NCBI GenBank assembly: GCA_036823195.1
Contig: DAISGI010000042.1
Location: 1-20,086 of the forward strand
DNA: 20,086 nucleotides
Direction of reading: 5' to 3'
Source of the DNA: UBA4874 sp002399435
GTDB taxonomy: Bacteria; Bacillota; Clostridia; Caldicoprobacterales; DTU083
In this document: positions 1 to 8,202 of the stretch, piece after piece
Layout of the letters: each line of letters opens with the position of its first letter
Numbering within the stretch: position 1 is the first letter of the stretch
Position numbers and translations under genes: made by a program
Notes under the pieces: generated by a model
Told to the model about the DNA's origin: nothing
Database searches by the model: none
The model's input: the letters and a program-made list of their open reading frames with translations, nothing else

Positions 1-54
1 GACGAAAGCATATCATACGAACAACAGAAAAGCAACACTATGCATTAGGGGATT

Positions 55-83
55 TTTATTTTAAATATAGAAAACATTACATT
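55..83 (+). promoter_or_regulatory. weak candidate sigma-A promoter for the permease gene
   Basis: TTTATT at 55-60 and TACATT at 78-83 are separated by 17 bases, in an AT-rich stretch just upstream of the permease. The match to consensus is only moderate (3/6 and 4/6). It would give a leader of about 58 bases before the TTG start. The rest of 1-147 holds nothing else that I recognise. Confidence 0.25.
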
Positions 84-147
84 ATCGGTTCGCTGTATTT
101 TTTTGTGCAAAAAATGACTTCATTTTACAGAGAAGGAGACTTAAGTA

Positions 148-1590
148 TTGAAATCATCAAATCAACCATCCGAAACACCCGGGATGAAAAAAACACTCTC
201 CCTGTGGAATTATTTTACCATCGGGTTTGGAGCCATCATCGGCACGGGATGGGTTCTGCTGGTAGGCGACTGGATCATTCTGGGCGGAGGGCCAATTGGT
301 GCAATTGTAGCATTTTTAATAGGCGCCCTCTTCCTTTTGCCGATCGGCGCGGTTTTCGGTGAATTGACATCGGCCATTCCAATATCGGGCGGAATTGTGG
401 AATATGTGGACCGTACCTTCGGGAAAAATGCTTCCTATATCACCGGTTGGTTTTTGGTCCTGGGAAACGGAATCCTTTGCCCGTGGGAGGCAATCGCAAT
501 TTCCACTCTTATTTCTGAAATGTTCGGAGACCTTCTGCCCTTTCTGCGCAGCGTAAAGCTGTATACCATCCTGGGAGCGGATGTATATCTGATTCCCACC
601 ATTCTGGCAGTGGCAGCAGCAGTCTATGTGATCCTGCTGAACTTCAAAGGGGCTTCCAGCGCTGCAAAGCTGCAGTCCTTCCTGACAAAGGCACTGCTGA
701 CCGGCATGCTGGTGGCAATGGTTATCTCCCTGATCAAGGGCAGCCCGAAGAACATACTGCCTGTATTCACCCGTGCCATGGGGCCTTCCGCTTCCACAAA
801 GGGAACCGGTTTGCTCTCAGGAATTCTTTCTGTATTGGTGATGACCCCATTTTTCTATGCCGGATTTGACACCATCCCGCAGCAGGCGGAGGAAGCTTCC
901 GAGGGACTGGACTGGCACAAATTCGGCAGGGTTATAGGTATGGCACTGCTTGCCTCCGGGATATTCTATGTGATCTGCATCTATTCGTTCGGCACCATTA
1001 TCCCCTGGACAAAGTTCGTCAAGGCTTCCGTACCGGCACTGGCATGTCTGAAAAGCATCAACATGATTCTGTATGTAGTGATGCTGTGCATTGCCACATT
1101 GGGACCCATGGGACCGATGAACTCTTTCTACGGTGCCACATCCCGTATTCTGCTGGCCATGGGCCGAAAGGGGCAGCTGCCTGCCACTTTTGCCAAAGTG
1201 GATGAAAAAACAGGCGCTCCCAGGACAGCCAACGCTGTTTTGGCCATTCTGACACTGGCAGGGCCTTTCCTGGGTAAAAAAATGCTGGTTCCCCTTACCA
1301 ATGTTTCGGCATTGGCCTTTATCTTTTCCTGCATGATGGTTTCCTTTGCGTGCATGAAAATGCGCAAAACCGAACCGGACCTGCCGCGGCCCTATAAAGT
1401 GCCCGGCGGGAAGTTTGGTATTGCCCTGGCCTGTATTGCAGGCGCCATCATCGTGCTGCTGATGATTCTGCCGTTCAGCCCGGCAGCTTTGAACAGTGTG
1501 GAATGGAGCATTGTAATCGGATGGCTTCTGATCGGAATGATCCTGATGTACATCAGCAACAAAAAGGGGAACAAGTCTCAGGCTGCATGA
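148..1590 (+). CDS. APC-superfamily amino acid permease
   Basis: A 480-residue, very hydrophobic protein with about 12 membrane-spanning segments, expected in the cytoplasmic membrane as a proton- or amino-acid-coupled carrier. The first helix carries the GAIIGTGW glycine-rich motif typical of APC permeases (AA_permease_2 type), where the backbone contacts the substrate's amino and carboxyl groups. A conserved GxxRxLxAMGRKGQLP-like loop (around 330-345) and the PRPYKVPGG motif near the last helices also fit the family. The start is taken as TTG 148 because AAGGAG at 133-138 sits 9 bases upstream. The first in-frame ATG (184) has no ribosome site and would remove a short hydrophilic leader. 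The amidohydrolase gene begins 31 bases downstream, so the two are probably cotranscribed. The substrate cannot be read from the sequence; an amino acid or amino acid derivative processed by the neighbour is likely. Confidence 0.9.
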   Translation: MKSSNQPSETPGMKKTLSLWNYFTIGFGAIIGTGWVLLVGDWIILGGGPIGAIVAFLIGALFLLPIGAVFGELTSAIPISGGIVEYVDRTFGKNASYITGWFLVLGNGILCPWEAIAISTLISEMFGDLLPFLRSVKLYTILGADVYLIPTILAVAAAVYVILLNFKGASSAAKLQSFLTKALLTGMLVAMVISLIKGSPKNILPVFTRAMGPSASTKGTGLLSGILSVLVMTPFFYAGFDTIPQQAEEASEGLDWHKFGRVIGMALLASGIFYVICIYSFGTIIPWTKFVKASVPALACLKSINMILYVVMLCIATLGPMGPMNSFYGATSRILLAMGRKGQLPATFAKVDEKTGAPRTANAVLAILTLAGPFLGKKMLVPLTNVSALAFIFSCMMVSFACMKMRKTEPDLPRPYKVPGGKFGIALACIAGAIIVLLMILPFSPAALNSVEWSIVIGWLLIGMILMYISNKKGNKSQAA

Positions 1591-1621
1591 AAAACAACAA
1601 TAAATAATTGGAGGAGTCGTT

Positions 1622-2869
1622 ATGAGTAAAATTGCTTTTAAAAACGGTCTGCTGATTGACGGGACCGGCGCGGAACCCATCAGGAACTCTTTGGTCCTGG
1701 TGGACGACAAAAAGATAAAATACGCCGGACCGGCAAAAGAGTTTGGTAAGGATTACAAAGTCGTGGACATCAGCGGAAAAACGATTATGCCTGGATTAAT
1801 TGATACGCATCTGCATTTCTCAGGCAATCTCACCGACAATGACAGCGACTGGGTGCTGGAAAACCCGGTTCAGAAAACCGTAGTGGCAGTGCAGCAGGCC
1901 CATGAATGCCTGGAAAGAGGATTGACCACCGTAGGGGAGATCTCCCGCTCCGGAATTGCAATCCGGGACATGGTCGAAGCCGGCGTCATGACAGGCCCCA
2001 GAGTAGTTGCTGCAGGACTGGGATTCTGCCGAACCTGCGGACATGGCGATAGCCACAGATTACCCAGCTGGTACAACGATGAATCCCATCCGTGGGCAGA
2101 ACGGGTGGATGGGCCCTGGGATCTGCGCAAGGCAGTACGCCGCAGGCTGCGGGACAATCCGGACGCCATCAAGATCTGGTCTACCGGCGGCGGTGTATGG
2201 CGTTGGGATCAGAAACTGGATCAGCACTACACCCTGGAAGAAATCCAGGCAGTCGTGGATGAGAGCAACATGGTAGACATTCCGGTATGGAGCCATGCGG
2301 AGGGTTATGGCGGCGCACTGGATTCTGCCAGGGCAGGCGTTCATCTGATCATCCATGGACAGGCACTGAACGACGAATGCCTGGATATCATGTCGGACAA
2401 GGGAATTTATTTCTGCCCCACGATTCAGTTCCTGAACGAATGGTTCAAGACCTATGCCCCTCCTTATATTCCTGAGGTGCACGACAAATATCCCGGAAAG
2501 ACTGTGGCAGAAAAAGAATTGAACCGGGTCTATGCCAACCTGCGCAAAGCCAGGGATAAGGGCATCGGACTGACCATCGGCTCCGATTCCTTCTGCTCCA
2601 GCCTGACACCTTACGGCATCACAGCAATCGGAGAAATGTATTCGTTCGTGGAGCGGGCCGGCATTTCCGAAATGGATACCATCGTTTCTGCAACCAAAAT
2701 CGGTGCCGAAATGTTGAAAGTCGGCGATATCACCGGCACATTGGAAGAGAATAAATCCGCCGATCTTCTGGTCATCAGCGGAAATCCTCTGAACAATATC
2801 CGTTCCATTGCCGTGAACAATATGGAAGTTATCATGAAGGAAGGGGCTTTTGTCCGCAGGCCTCAATAA
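1622..2869 (+). CDS. metal-dependent amidohydrolase (imidazolonepropionase/Xaa-Pro dipeptidase-like)
   Basis: A 415-residue cytoplasmic enzyme of the amidohydrolase superfamily. The full metal-site set is visible: HLH (His63, His65) after the GLIDTH motif, a candidate carboxylated lysine (Lys184, in AIKIWSTGGG), His225 (WSHAEG), His245 (IIHG) and Asp322 (GSDS). The Lys plus two His after the HxH pattern suggests a binuclear zinc subtype as in the COG1228 Xaa-Pro/Xaa-Arg dipeptidases. These hydrolyse dipeptides or N-acylated amino acids, but substrates vary widely, so none is assigned here. The N-terminal beta-sandwich strands (1-58) and the C-terminal KSADLLVISGNPL segment complete the usual composite fold. 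A strong GGAGGAG at 1610-1616 precedes the ATG. There is no signal peptide. It sits 31 bases after an amino acid permease, suggesting that an imported compound is cleaved inside the cell. A terminator follows. Confidence 0.85.
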   Translation: MSKIAFKNGLLIDGTGAEPIRNSLVLVDDKKIKYAGPAKEFGKDYKVVDISGKTIMPGLIDTHLHFSGNLTDNDSDWVLENPVQKTVVAVQQAHECLERGLTTVGEISRSGIAIRDMVEAGVMTGPRVVAAGLGFCRTCGHGDSHRLPSWYNDESHPWAERVDGPWDLRKAVRRRLRDNPDAIKIWSTGGGVWRWDQKLDQHYTLEEIQAVVDESNMVDIPVWSHAEGYGGALDSARAGVHLIIHGQALNDECLDIMSDKGIYFCPTIQFLNEWFKTYAPPYIPEVHDKYPGKTVAEKELNRVYANLRKARDKGIGLTIGSDSFCSSLTPYGITAIGEMYSFVERAGISEMDTIVSATKIGAEMLKVGDITGTLEENKSADLLVISGNPLNNIRSIAVNNMEVIMKEGAFVRRPQ

Positions 2870-2906
2870 ATCATGCGATTCCGGCGCAGGCAAGCAAAGC
2901 AGGAAC

Positions 2907-2943
2907 AAAAAGCAGGCAGGGCATGGGCTCTGTCTGCTTTTTT
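2907..2943. terminator. bidirectional rho-independent terminator
   Basis: AGCAGGCAG (2911-2919) pairs with CTGTCTGCT (2930-2938) through one G-U pair, with a loop of about 10 bases. A run of T follows on the plus strand (2938-2943) and a run of A precedes it (2907-2911), which gives T on the minus strand. It lies between the convergent ends of the amidohydrolase (2869) and the DJ-1 gene (2946), so it can end both transcripts. Confidence 0.85.
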
Positions 2944-2945
2944 GT

Positions 2946-3500
2946 TTATGACACCTGGTACAATATCCCGTCCTTCAGCTTCCTGGCCTTCTTCTCTCCC
3001 AGAAGATACGTTACGATTTCCACCGCAAAATCCACAGCCAGTGCCGGACCCCTTGCCGTAATGAGATTGCCGTCCCGAACCACACTTTGTTCCTGATAAA
3101 TTCCGCCGGACAGCTGTTTTTCAAATCCGGGGTAGGAGGTAATCTTTTTTCCTTCCATGATTCCGGCTTTCTTCAGGACAATGGGACCGGCACAGATGGC
3201 AGCGACCAGTTTGTGATTTTCATATGCTTTCTTCACGATGTTGATTACCCGCGCATCATCCCGTAGATTGGAGGCTCCGGGCATTCCTCCGGGGATGATG
3301 ACTCCGTCAAAGGATCCGATCCCTTCGATCCCATCCATGGTCTGATCCGCCCACACGGAAATATCATGCGCGCCTTTTACTTCCCTGCTCCGGGCAATGG
3401 ATACGGTATCCACTTCAATCCCCGCCCGCCGTAGATAATCCACCGTTGTCAGGGCCTCCACTTCCTCAAATCCATCTGCAAGAAACACAATAGCCTTCAT
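2946..3500 (-). CDS. DJ-1/PfpI (ThiJ) family protein
   Basis: A 184-residue protein covering a single DJ-1/PfpI domain of normal length. The nucleophile-elbow cysteine is Cys103 in AAICAGP. The acidic residue that tunes it is Glu15 in FEEVEA, matching Glu18/Cys106 of human DJ-1. IIPGGMPG (68-75) and ITSYPGFE (120-127) are further family signatures. Members closest to DJ-1 and YajL have been linked to protein repair, glyoxalase-like activity and oxidative-stress protection; the physiological reaction here is unknown. Two ATGs lie in frame, at 3506 and 3500. AAAAGGAGG directly abuts the first with no spacer, whereas the second has a 6-base spacer and gives the canonical MKAIVFLADGFEE start, so 3500 is chosen. 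It is the last gene before the terminator and follows the ABC exporter by about 200 bases on the same strand. Confidence 0.88.
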   Translation of the reverse strand: MKAIVFLADGFEEVEALTTVDYLRRAGIEVDTVSIARSREVKGAHDISVWADQTMDGIEGIGSFDGVIIPGGMPGASNLRDDARVINIVKKAYENHKLVAAICAGPIVLKKAGIMEGKKITSYPGFEKQLSGGIYQEQSVVRDGNLITARGPALAVDFAVEIVTYLLGEKKARKLKDGILYQVS

Positions 3501-3506
3501 TGTCAT

Positions 3507-3515
3507 CCTCCTTTT
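3507..3515 (-). promoter_or_regulatory. ribosome binding site that decides the DJ-1 start
   Basis: AAAAGGAGG on the minus strand ends right at the ATG at 3506, too close for initiation there. It is 6 bases from the ATG at 3500. This supports the shorter protein. Confidence 0.6.
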
Positions 3516-3700
3516 GTTTTCATTCTCCTGCTGTTCCTTTGTTGGAATTTCCTGTTTCTCTGTTCAGCATTCTGTATTCTCGGTCCATTTCCCTTTTTTG
3601 TCTTCCCTCAGTGTCCGGACCGTCTCCCGGATCGCCATGCACTGGCTTTGCATGTCCTGATTTTGCCCATATGTAGATGCTGTCCGCATCCCGGTGTTCT

Positions 3701-4555
3701 TTATCTTTCCTTCCTGGTAATCTTTATCATTGTAAGGATCAGGAAAAGACCTGAGAAAATCAGAATATAGATCAGGCTTGCAGCTGGGCTCAGGACCTTT
3801 TTCCCCACTTGAAAGGCTGCTCCCAGTTCCAGATGGAATGCCTCCAGATTTTCTGCAGGGGCCCCTGCAAACGTGATTCTTTCTGCCTGCTCCATCATGA
3901 TTCTGCGAAAAAGAACCGCCGCATGGGAAGGAGGAAACAGCTTGACAACCGTTTGTATCGAGGACGGCAGTGCCCCGACAGGAATATAGATGCCGGTAAG
4001 GAACCCCATCAATGTACCGATTACGGTGCTGGCAGCTGAAAACGTATTGACGCTTTTGAACCAGGATACCATATAGAACATCATGATGCCGGAAGATGCC
4101 GTGGTCAGGAGAATCATGGCCAGCGCCTTCCCTGCAGCAGCAGCCGTCAAAAGCTCCCCCCCATATATTACAATATAAATCTCGGCCAGGAAAAAGGTCA
4201 CCAGGGACAAAATCAAACTGATCAGGAACCCGCTGATCAGATATCCACCATAAAGGACGTTCCTTTTTATGGGCGAAGCTGCAAAATCCTTGTACATTCC
4301 ATATTTTTTGTCCTCAATGACCACCCCCATGGCACCCAGGGAAGTGGTAACCGGAGTAACGGCCAGCAGTCCCGACATGATCCAGCTGTCCATCAAAAAC
4401 CGTGCGCCCGGCAGATCTCCCAGGTCTTTCACCATGATATCCCCCAGGAACAGGACATACAGCCCGATGATAATCAAAACGCCAAGAAGGGAGAAAAACA
4501 CGCTGCCCCTGTCCCGGAAAAAAATCAGCAAATTGCGCTTGACCAGATATTTCAT
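3701..4555 (-). CDS. ABC-2 type exporter permease subunit
   Basis: A 284-residue integral membrane protein with about six hydrophobic segments, in the pattern of the ABC-2 permease family (DrrB/YhgE-like). A cytoplasmic N-terminus (KRNLLIFFRDRGSVFFSLLG) leads into helix 1, followed by a long extracytoplasmic loop near 205-250, a final helix (about 255-277) and a basic tail. The start ATG overlaps the ATPase stop by 4 bases, which suggests translational coupling, and AAAGGAG lies 8 bases upstream. With the ATPase at 4552-5478 it should form an export pump. The family moves drugs, lipids, polysaccharides or peptides; nothing in the sequence picks one. The 200 bases between its stop and the DJ-1 gene contain no clear terminator. 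Confidence 0.85.
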   Translation of the reverse strand: MKYLVKRNLLIFFRDRGSVFFSLLGVLIIIGLYVLFLGDIMVKDLGDLPGARFLMDSWIMSGLLAVTPVTTSLGAMGVVIEDKKYGMYKDFAASPIKRNVLYGGYLISGFLISLILSLVTFFLAEIYIVIYGGELLTAAAAGKALAMILLTTASSGIMMFYMVSWFKSVNTFSAASTVIGTLMGFLTGIYIPVGALPSSIQTVVKLFPPSHAAVLFRRIMMEQAERITFAGAPAENLEAFHLELGAAFQVGKKVLSPAASLIYILIFSGLFLILTMIKITRKER

Positions 4556-5478
4556 TCCCGTATCTCCTTTCCGGTAATCTGAATAAATGCATCATCCAGG
4601 TTCCCTTCCACCACCTGAAATCCCTGTATCCTGTCCCTGCATTGATCCAGCAGGGGCAATGCCTGCATGGTGGACTCCAGCCGGATGAAAACCGTATCCC
4701 CACGTACCTCACAGGGCAAATCGAAAGGCTTTAGAATATCCAGGACAGGACCCGCATCCTTCGCATGCAGGATCAGCCGATCCATGCTGTATTGTTCTTT
4801 CAACTGAGCGGGAGTCCCTTTGGCGACGATTTCCCCCTTGTCGATCACAACAACATAATCGGCTTTCTCCGCCTCTTCCATATAGTGCGTCGTAAGGAAG
4901 ATGGTCATATTCTTTTCTTCCCGCAACTGTGCAATGGCATTCCATACACTCTGCCGCGTCTGCGGATCCAAACCCGTTGTAGGCTCATCCAGTATCAGAA
5001 TCTTTGGGGCATGTACCAATGCCCGTGCAATATCGGCTCTTCTTTTCTGACCTCCTGACAATTTGCCGTAGAAACGATCCAGATATCCGGTCACCCCGGC
5101 ACTTTCCGCCGCATCGTCCACCGCGGCCGCCAGGTCTTCTTTTTGATACCCATAGAAGCTCCCGCGAATCATCAGGTTTTCCCTTACCGTCAGCAGATCA
5201 TCCAATATATGGTCCTGAAAGACCGTTCCGACAAGGGCACGGATCCTGTCGTCCTCCCGCCCCAGAGCATATCCGTCCAGGAATACTTCCCCCTCATCCG
5301 GCTGCAATAACGTTCCGATGATATTGATTGTGGTGGACTTTCCTGCCCCGTTGGGCCCTAAAAAGGCAAAAAATGAACCTTTTTCCACATAAAAGTTGAT
5401 TCCCTTAATGGCCTGAACCGCCCCATAGGATTTCTTCAGGCCGGATATTTCAATGATCCTGTCCGCGTCATGATTCAT
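4552..5478 (-). CDS. ABC exporter ATP-binding subunit (DrrA-like)
   Basis: A 308-residue ATPase with all ABC signatures: Walker A GPNGAGKST (41-49), Q-loop Gln88, signature LSGGQ (140-144), Walker B ILILDEP (160-166), D-loop and switch His198 (TTH). The LSGGQKRR form and a C-terminal extension of about 90 residues place it in the DrrA/CcmA multidrug-type group that pairs with ABC-2 permeases. An upstream ATG at 5483 opens only a two-codon frame, so 5478 is taken. A GGAAAGGA ribosome site lies about 8 bases before it. It starts 57 bases after the potD stop with no terminator in between, so it may be transcribed as a distal part of the pot operon. The exported substrate is unknown. Confidence 0.9.
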   Translation of the reverse strand: MNHDADRIIEISGLKKSYGAVQAIKGINFYVEKGSFFAFLGPNGAGKSTTINIIGTLLQPDEGEVFLDGYALGREDDRIRALVGTVFQDHILDDLLTVRENLMIRGSFYGYQKEDLAAAVDDAAESAGVTGYLDRFYGKLSGGQKRRADIARALVHAPKILILDEPTTGLDPQTRQSVWNAIAQLREEKNMTIFLTTHYMEEAEKADYVVVIDKGEIVAKGTPAQLKEQYSMDRLILHAKDAGPVLDILKPFDLPCEVRGDTVFIRLESTMQALPLLDQCRDRIQGFQVVEGNLDDAFIQITGKEIRE

Positions 5479-5500
5479 GTCATGATTCCTTTCCCGCTTT

Positions 5501-5552
5501 TTATTGGGCTGCTTTGCTTATCTGGCTGCCTTTGCTTATTGGGCCGCCTTGA
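5501..5552. repeat. three imperfect tandem copies of a 17-18 bp unit spanning the potD stop
   Basis: On the plus strand three units follow one another directly: 5501-5517, 5518-5535 and 5536-5552. Each begins TTAT and runs TTGGGCTGC / CTGGCTGCC / TTGGGCCGCC. The third unit (first on the minus strand) encodes the last potD residues KAAQ and its TAA stop. The other two repeat this end, each again ending in an in-frame-like TAA triplet, and fill the gap to the next gene. Confidence 0.8.
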
Positions 5553-6597
5553 TTTCATCCCAGATACGGTTATAGGTACTGATGATATCACTTAAGTCCT
5601 CAAATACCTCGCTGTCTTTCAGGGACTGATTATCAGGATAAGCCGTCGCATCGCTTTTTGTCTCTTCGTCCAGTTTCTCAAAGGCACCGGTGTTGGGCGT
5701 GGAGTAGCCGATATATTCCGTATTCCGGAGGGCAATATCCGGATCGTTCATATAATTGATGAAAGCCTCGGCTTCCTTCCTGTTTTTACTGGACTTTGGG
5801 ATACACATGGCGTCGTACCACAAATTGGTGCCTTCCTTCGGAACCGCATAGGCCAGATGCGGATTCTCCTTCATCGTATAAACGGCATCCCCGGACCAGA
5901 CCACCGCCATCGCTGCTTCTCCGGATATCATCTTGTCCTTGACCTCATCACCCAGATAGGACAGGACCAGGGGCTTCTGCCGGATCAACTCCTTCTGAGC
6001 TGCCTTCAGTTCCATTTTGTCCCTTGTGTTCAGGGAGTATCCAAGCTTTTTCAGGGCAACCGCTATGGAATCCCGCTGACTGTCCAGCATAAAGATATTC
6101 TTTTTATATTTCCTGTCCCAGAGAATGTCCCAGCTGTCCACCGGTTCCTTTACCATGGTCGTGTTGTAAAGGATTCCCACCGTTCCCCACATATAAGGAA
6201 CGGAATACTCATTATCCGGGTCATACGCCAGATCTTTATATTCCTCTCCGATATATTTGTAATTCGGAATCTTTTTCAGATCAATCTTCTGAAGCATACC
6301 TTCCCGGATCAGCCGGGCCACCATATAATCGGAGGGGAAAATGACGTCATAGTGAATCCCTCCGGCCTTCAGCTTTACATACATGTCCTCGTTGGTGGCA
6401 AAGGTCTCATAGGTGACATGAATTCCGTATTTCTTCTCAAAATCCTTTGTTACGGACTCATCGATATAGTCCCCCCAGTTATAGACGGTAATGGACTTCC
6501 TGCTGCCCTTCCCGCCCGAACCGCCGGCACATCCGGCAAAGCTAGATATCATGACCAGTGTCAGTAAGATAAGAACCATTTTCCTTGTTTTTCCCAA
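5536..6597 (-). CDS. potD: spermidine/putrescine ABC transporter substrate-binding lipoprotein
   Basis: A 353-residue binding protein of the PotD family. The N-terminus is a lipoprotein signal: basic MGKTRK, a hydrophobic stretch, then lipobox FAGC with Cys23 as the lipidated residue, so it is anchored outside the membrane. The mature part begins with ITVYNWGDYIDE, a hallmark of polyamine binders, and has the VIFPSDYMVARLI, VPYMWGTVGILYN and later MAVVWSGDAVYTM segments that line the ligand cleft. The start is TTG 6597: AAGGAGG (6605-6611) is 7 bases upstream, while the in-frame ATG at 6579 has only a poor site and would shorten the basic region. It overlaps the end of potC by 56 bases. Which polyamine it prefers cannot be told from sequence alone. 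Confidence 0.93.
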   Translation of the reverse strand: MGKTRKMVLILLTLVMISSFAGCAGGSGGKGSRKSITVYNWGDYIDESVTKDFEKKYGIHVTYETFATNEDMYVKLKAGGIHYDVIFPSDYMVARLIREGMLQKIDLKKIPNYKYIGEEYKDLAYDPDNEYSVPYMWGTVGILYNTTMVKEPVDSWDILWDRKYKKNIFMLDSQRDSIAVALKKLGYSLNTRDKMELKAAQKELIRQKPLVLSYLGDEVKDKMISGEAAMAVVWSGDAVYTMKENPHLAYAVPKEGTNLWYDAMCIPKSSKNRKEAEAFINYMNDPDIALRNTEYIGYSTPNTGAFEKLDEETKSDATAYPDNQSLKDSEVFEDLSDIISTYNRIWDEIKAAQ

Positions 6598-7384
6598 TCT
6601 TATTCCTCCTTTCCGGATTTTCCCTGGATGTCAGCCAGTTGACCAGAAGCAAAAGCAGCAGCACACTGGAAAACATCAAAGTGGACAATGCATTGATTTT
6701 GGGGCTGATCCCCCGTCTTGCCATGGAATAGATCAAAATGGACAGGTTGGAAACTCCGCTGCCTGTCGTGAAAAAACTGATGACGAAATCATCCAGGGAG
6801 AGGGTAAACGCCAGCAGGAAACCCGCCACCACTCCCGGCATGATCTCCGGCAGAATCACCTTTCGGAGAGCCACCACAGGTGTAGCTCCCAGATCCTGTG
6901 CTGCCTCATACAGGTGCCGGTTCATCTGCTTCAGCTTCGGCAATATGGACAGGATCACATAGGGGATGTTGAAGGTAATATGGGACAGCAACATGGTCAC
7001 AAATCCCAGAGGCATTCTGGTGAAAATATACAGTGCCATAAGGGAGATACCGGTCACAATATCCGGATTCAGCACGGGAAGATAATTCAGATTCAGCAGA
7101 ATCTCCTGCGGTGCCTTTCTCATGCTGAATATCCCGATGGAAGCTGCCAGTCCGATCAATGTGGCAATGGCAGAGGACAATACTGCGATCAGAATCGTAT
7201 ACTTCAGGGCAGACAGTATCTGCTGATCCTGAAACAGTTCCACATACCATTTTAAGGTGAAGCCTCCCCAATGCGCCCTGGACTTTGAGGCATTGAACGA
7301 GAACAGAATCAATACCAGAATCGGCACATAAAGGAATGCAAAGATCAGACTCACATAGAATTTCTTCAAAAAGCGGCTCACCAC
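6542..7384 (-). CDS. potC: spermidine/putrescine ABC transporter permease
   Basis: A 280-residue inner-membrane permease with six predicted helices. The cytoplasmic EAA loop, EAAQDLGATPVVALRKVILP (160-179), docks onto the PotA ATPase. FSFNASK and the LSLDDFVISFFTTG segment (195-208) are characteristic of PotC. The start is GTG 7384 (a second GTG follows directly), with AAGGAGG 6 bases upstream and inside the end of potB, which it overlaps by 7 bases. The last 19 codons (ENPERRNKIG onward) run into potD in another frame. That hydrophilic tail is longer than needed for the fold and seems to exist because the stop lies within potD, so the potD ribosome site is inside potC coding sequence. Confidence 0.93.
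   Translation of the reverse strand: MVSRFLKKFYVSLIFAFLYVPILVLILFSFNASKSRAHWGGFTLKWYVELFQDQQILSALKYTILIAVLSSAIATLIGLAASIGIFSMRKAPQEILLNLNYLPVLNPDIVTGISLMALYIFTRMPLGFVTMLLSHITFNIPYVILSILPKLKQMNRHLYEAAQDLGATPVVALRKVILPEIMPGVVAGFLLAFTLSLDDFVISFFTTGSGVSNLSILIYSMARRGISPKINALSTLMFSSVLLLLLLVNWLTSRENPERRNKIGKNKENGSYLTDTGHDI
6605..6611 (-). promoter_or_regulatory. potD ribosome binding site inside potC
   Basis: AAGGAGG on the minus strand lies 7 bases before TTG 6597. It supports the non-ATG start of potD and lies within the coding sequence of potC, whose stop comes 56 bases into potD. Confidence 0.75.
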
Positions 7385-8202
7385 AGCACACCTCCTTCGC
7401 TCTCCTGCTCATGCCGCTGCATAATCCCCATACTCAAAAGGATGAGCAACATCATGATAACCGACAAGGCGGATCCAAAGCCCCAATCCCCGGAAGACAG
7501 GAACTGCTGCTCAATTAAATTGCCGATCAGCATGAACTGTCCGCCTCCCAGCAGCCTGGAAATAACAAAAGTGGTCACTGCCGGCATGAAGACCATGGTA
7601 ATCCCGGAAACCACGCCCGGCAGACTCAACGGCAGGATAATCCGCCGGAATACGGTAAAGGCATCCCCGCCCAGATCCTGAGCCGCCTCAATCATACTGC
7701 CATCCAGTTTGGACAGAACCGAATAAATGGGCAGGATCATAAATGGAAGAAAATTATAGACCATCCCCAGAACAACTGCGCCATCTGTGTAGAGAATATG
7801 GAGAGGCGGCAGATGAAGCCGGGTCAGCAGGAAATTGATGACCCCGTTGCGCTCCAGCAGAGTCATCCAGGAATAGGTCCGCAGCAGAAAATTCATCCAC
7901 ATGGGAAGCACAATCAAAAGATACAGGATCTTCTTTTTGCTGTATTCCTTTCCGGACAGAATCCAGGCAACAGGATAGCCAAGCAAAAGACAGACCCCTG
8001 TGCTGATCAGCGCCAGTACAACAGAGCGGATCAGCACTTTGATATAAATGGGATCCAGACAGCGGCGAAAATTTTCCATGGTGAACCGGATGCCGGCTCC
8101 CGATTGAACCGTCACACTGTAGAACACGACCAGTGCCAGGGGAACAACGATAAACAGGATCATCCATACAATGTACGGATATGCCATCCAACGCTGCTTC
8201 AT
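7378..8202 (-). CDS. potB: spermidine/putrescine ABC transporter permease
   Basis: A 274-residue permease with six predicted membrane helices, partner of PotC. The EAA loop EAAQDLGGDAFTVFRRIILP (172-191) and the conserved LPMWMNFLLRTYSWMTLLERNG region (99-120) identify PotB. Helix 1 begins directly after a short MKQRW leader, as usual. It starts at ATG 8202, overlapping the potA stop by 4 bases (ATGA), with a G-rich ribosome site about 8 bases upstream, so its translation is coupled to potA. With PotC it forms the channel for polyamine import, powered by PotA and fed by PotD. Confidence 0.94.
   Translation of the reverse strand: MKQRWMAYPYIVWMILFIVVPLALVVFYSVTVQSGAGIRFTMENFRRCLDPIYIKVLIRSVVLALISTGVCLLLGYPVAWILSGKEYSKKKILYLLIVLPMWMNFLLRTYSWMTLLERNGVINFLLTRLHLPPLHILYTDGAVVLGMVYNFLPFMILPIYSVLSKLDGSMIEAAQDLGGDAFTVFRRIILPLSLPGVVSGITMVFMPAVTTFVISRLLGGGQFMLIGNLIEQQFLSSGDWGFGSALSVIMMLLILLSMGIMQRHEQESEGGVLW

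Noticed and set aside
3564..3689. 41-codon minus-strand frame between the ABC permease and the DJ-1 gene
   Set aside because: It has no ribosome site, its hydrophilic product resembles no family I know, and the length is easily reached by chance. It remains a weak possibility for a small protein.
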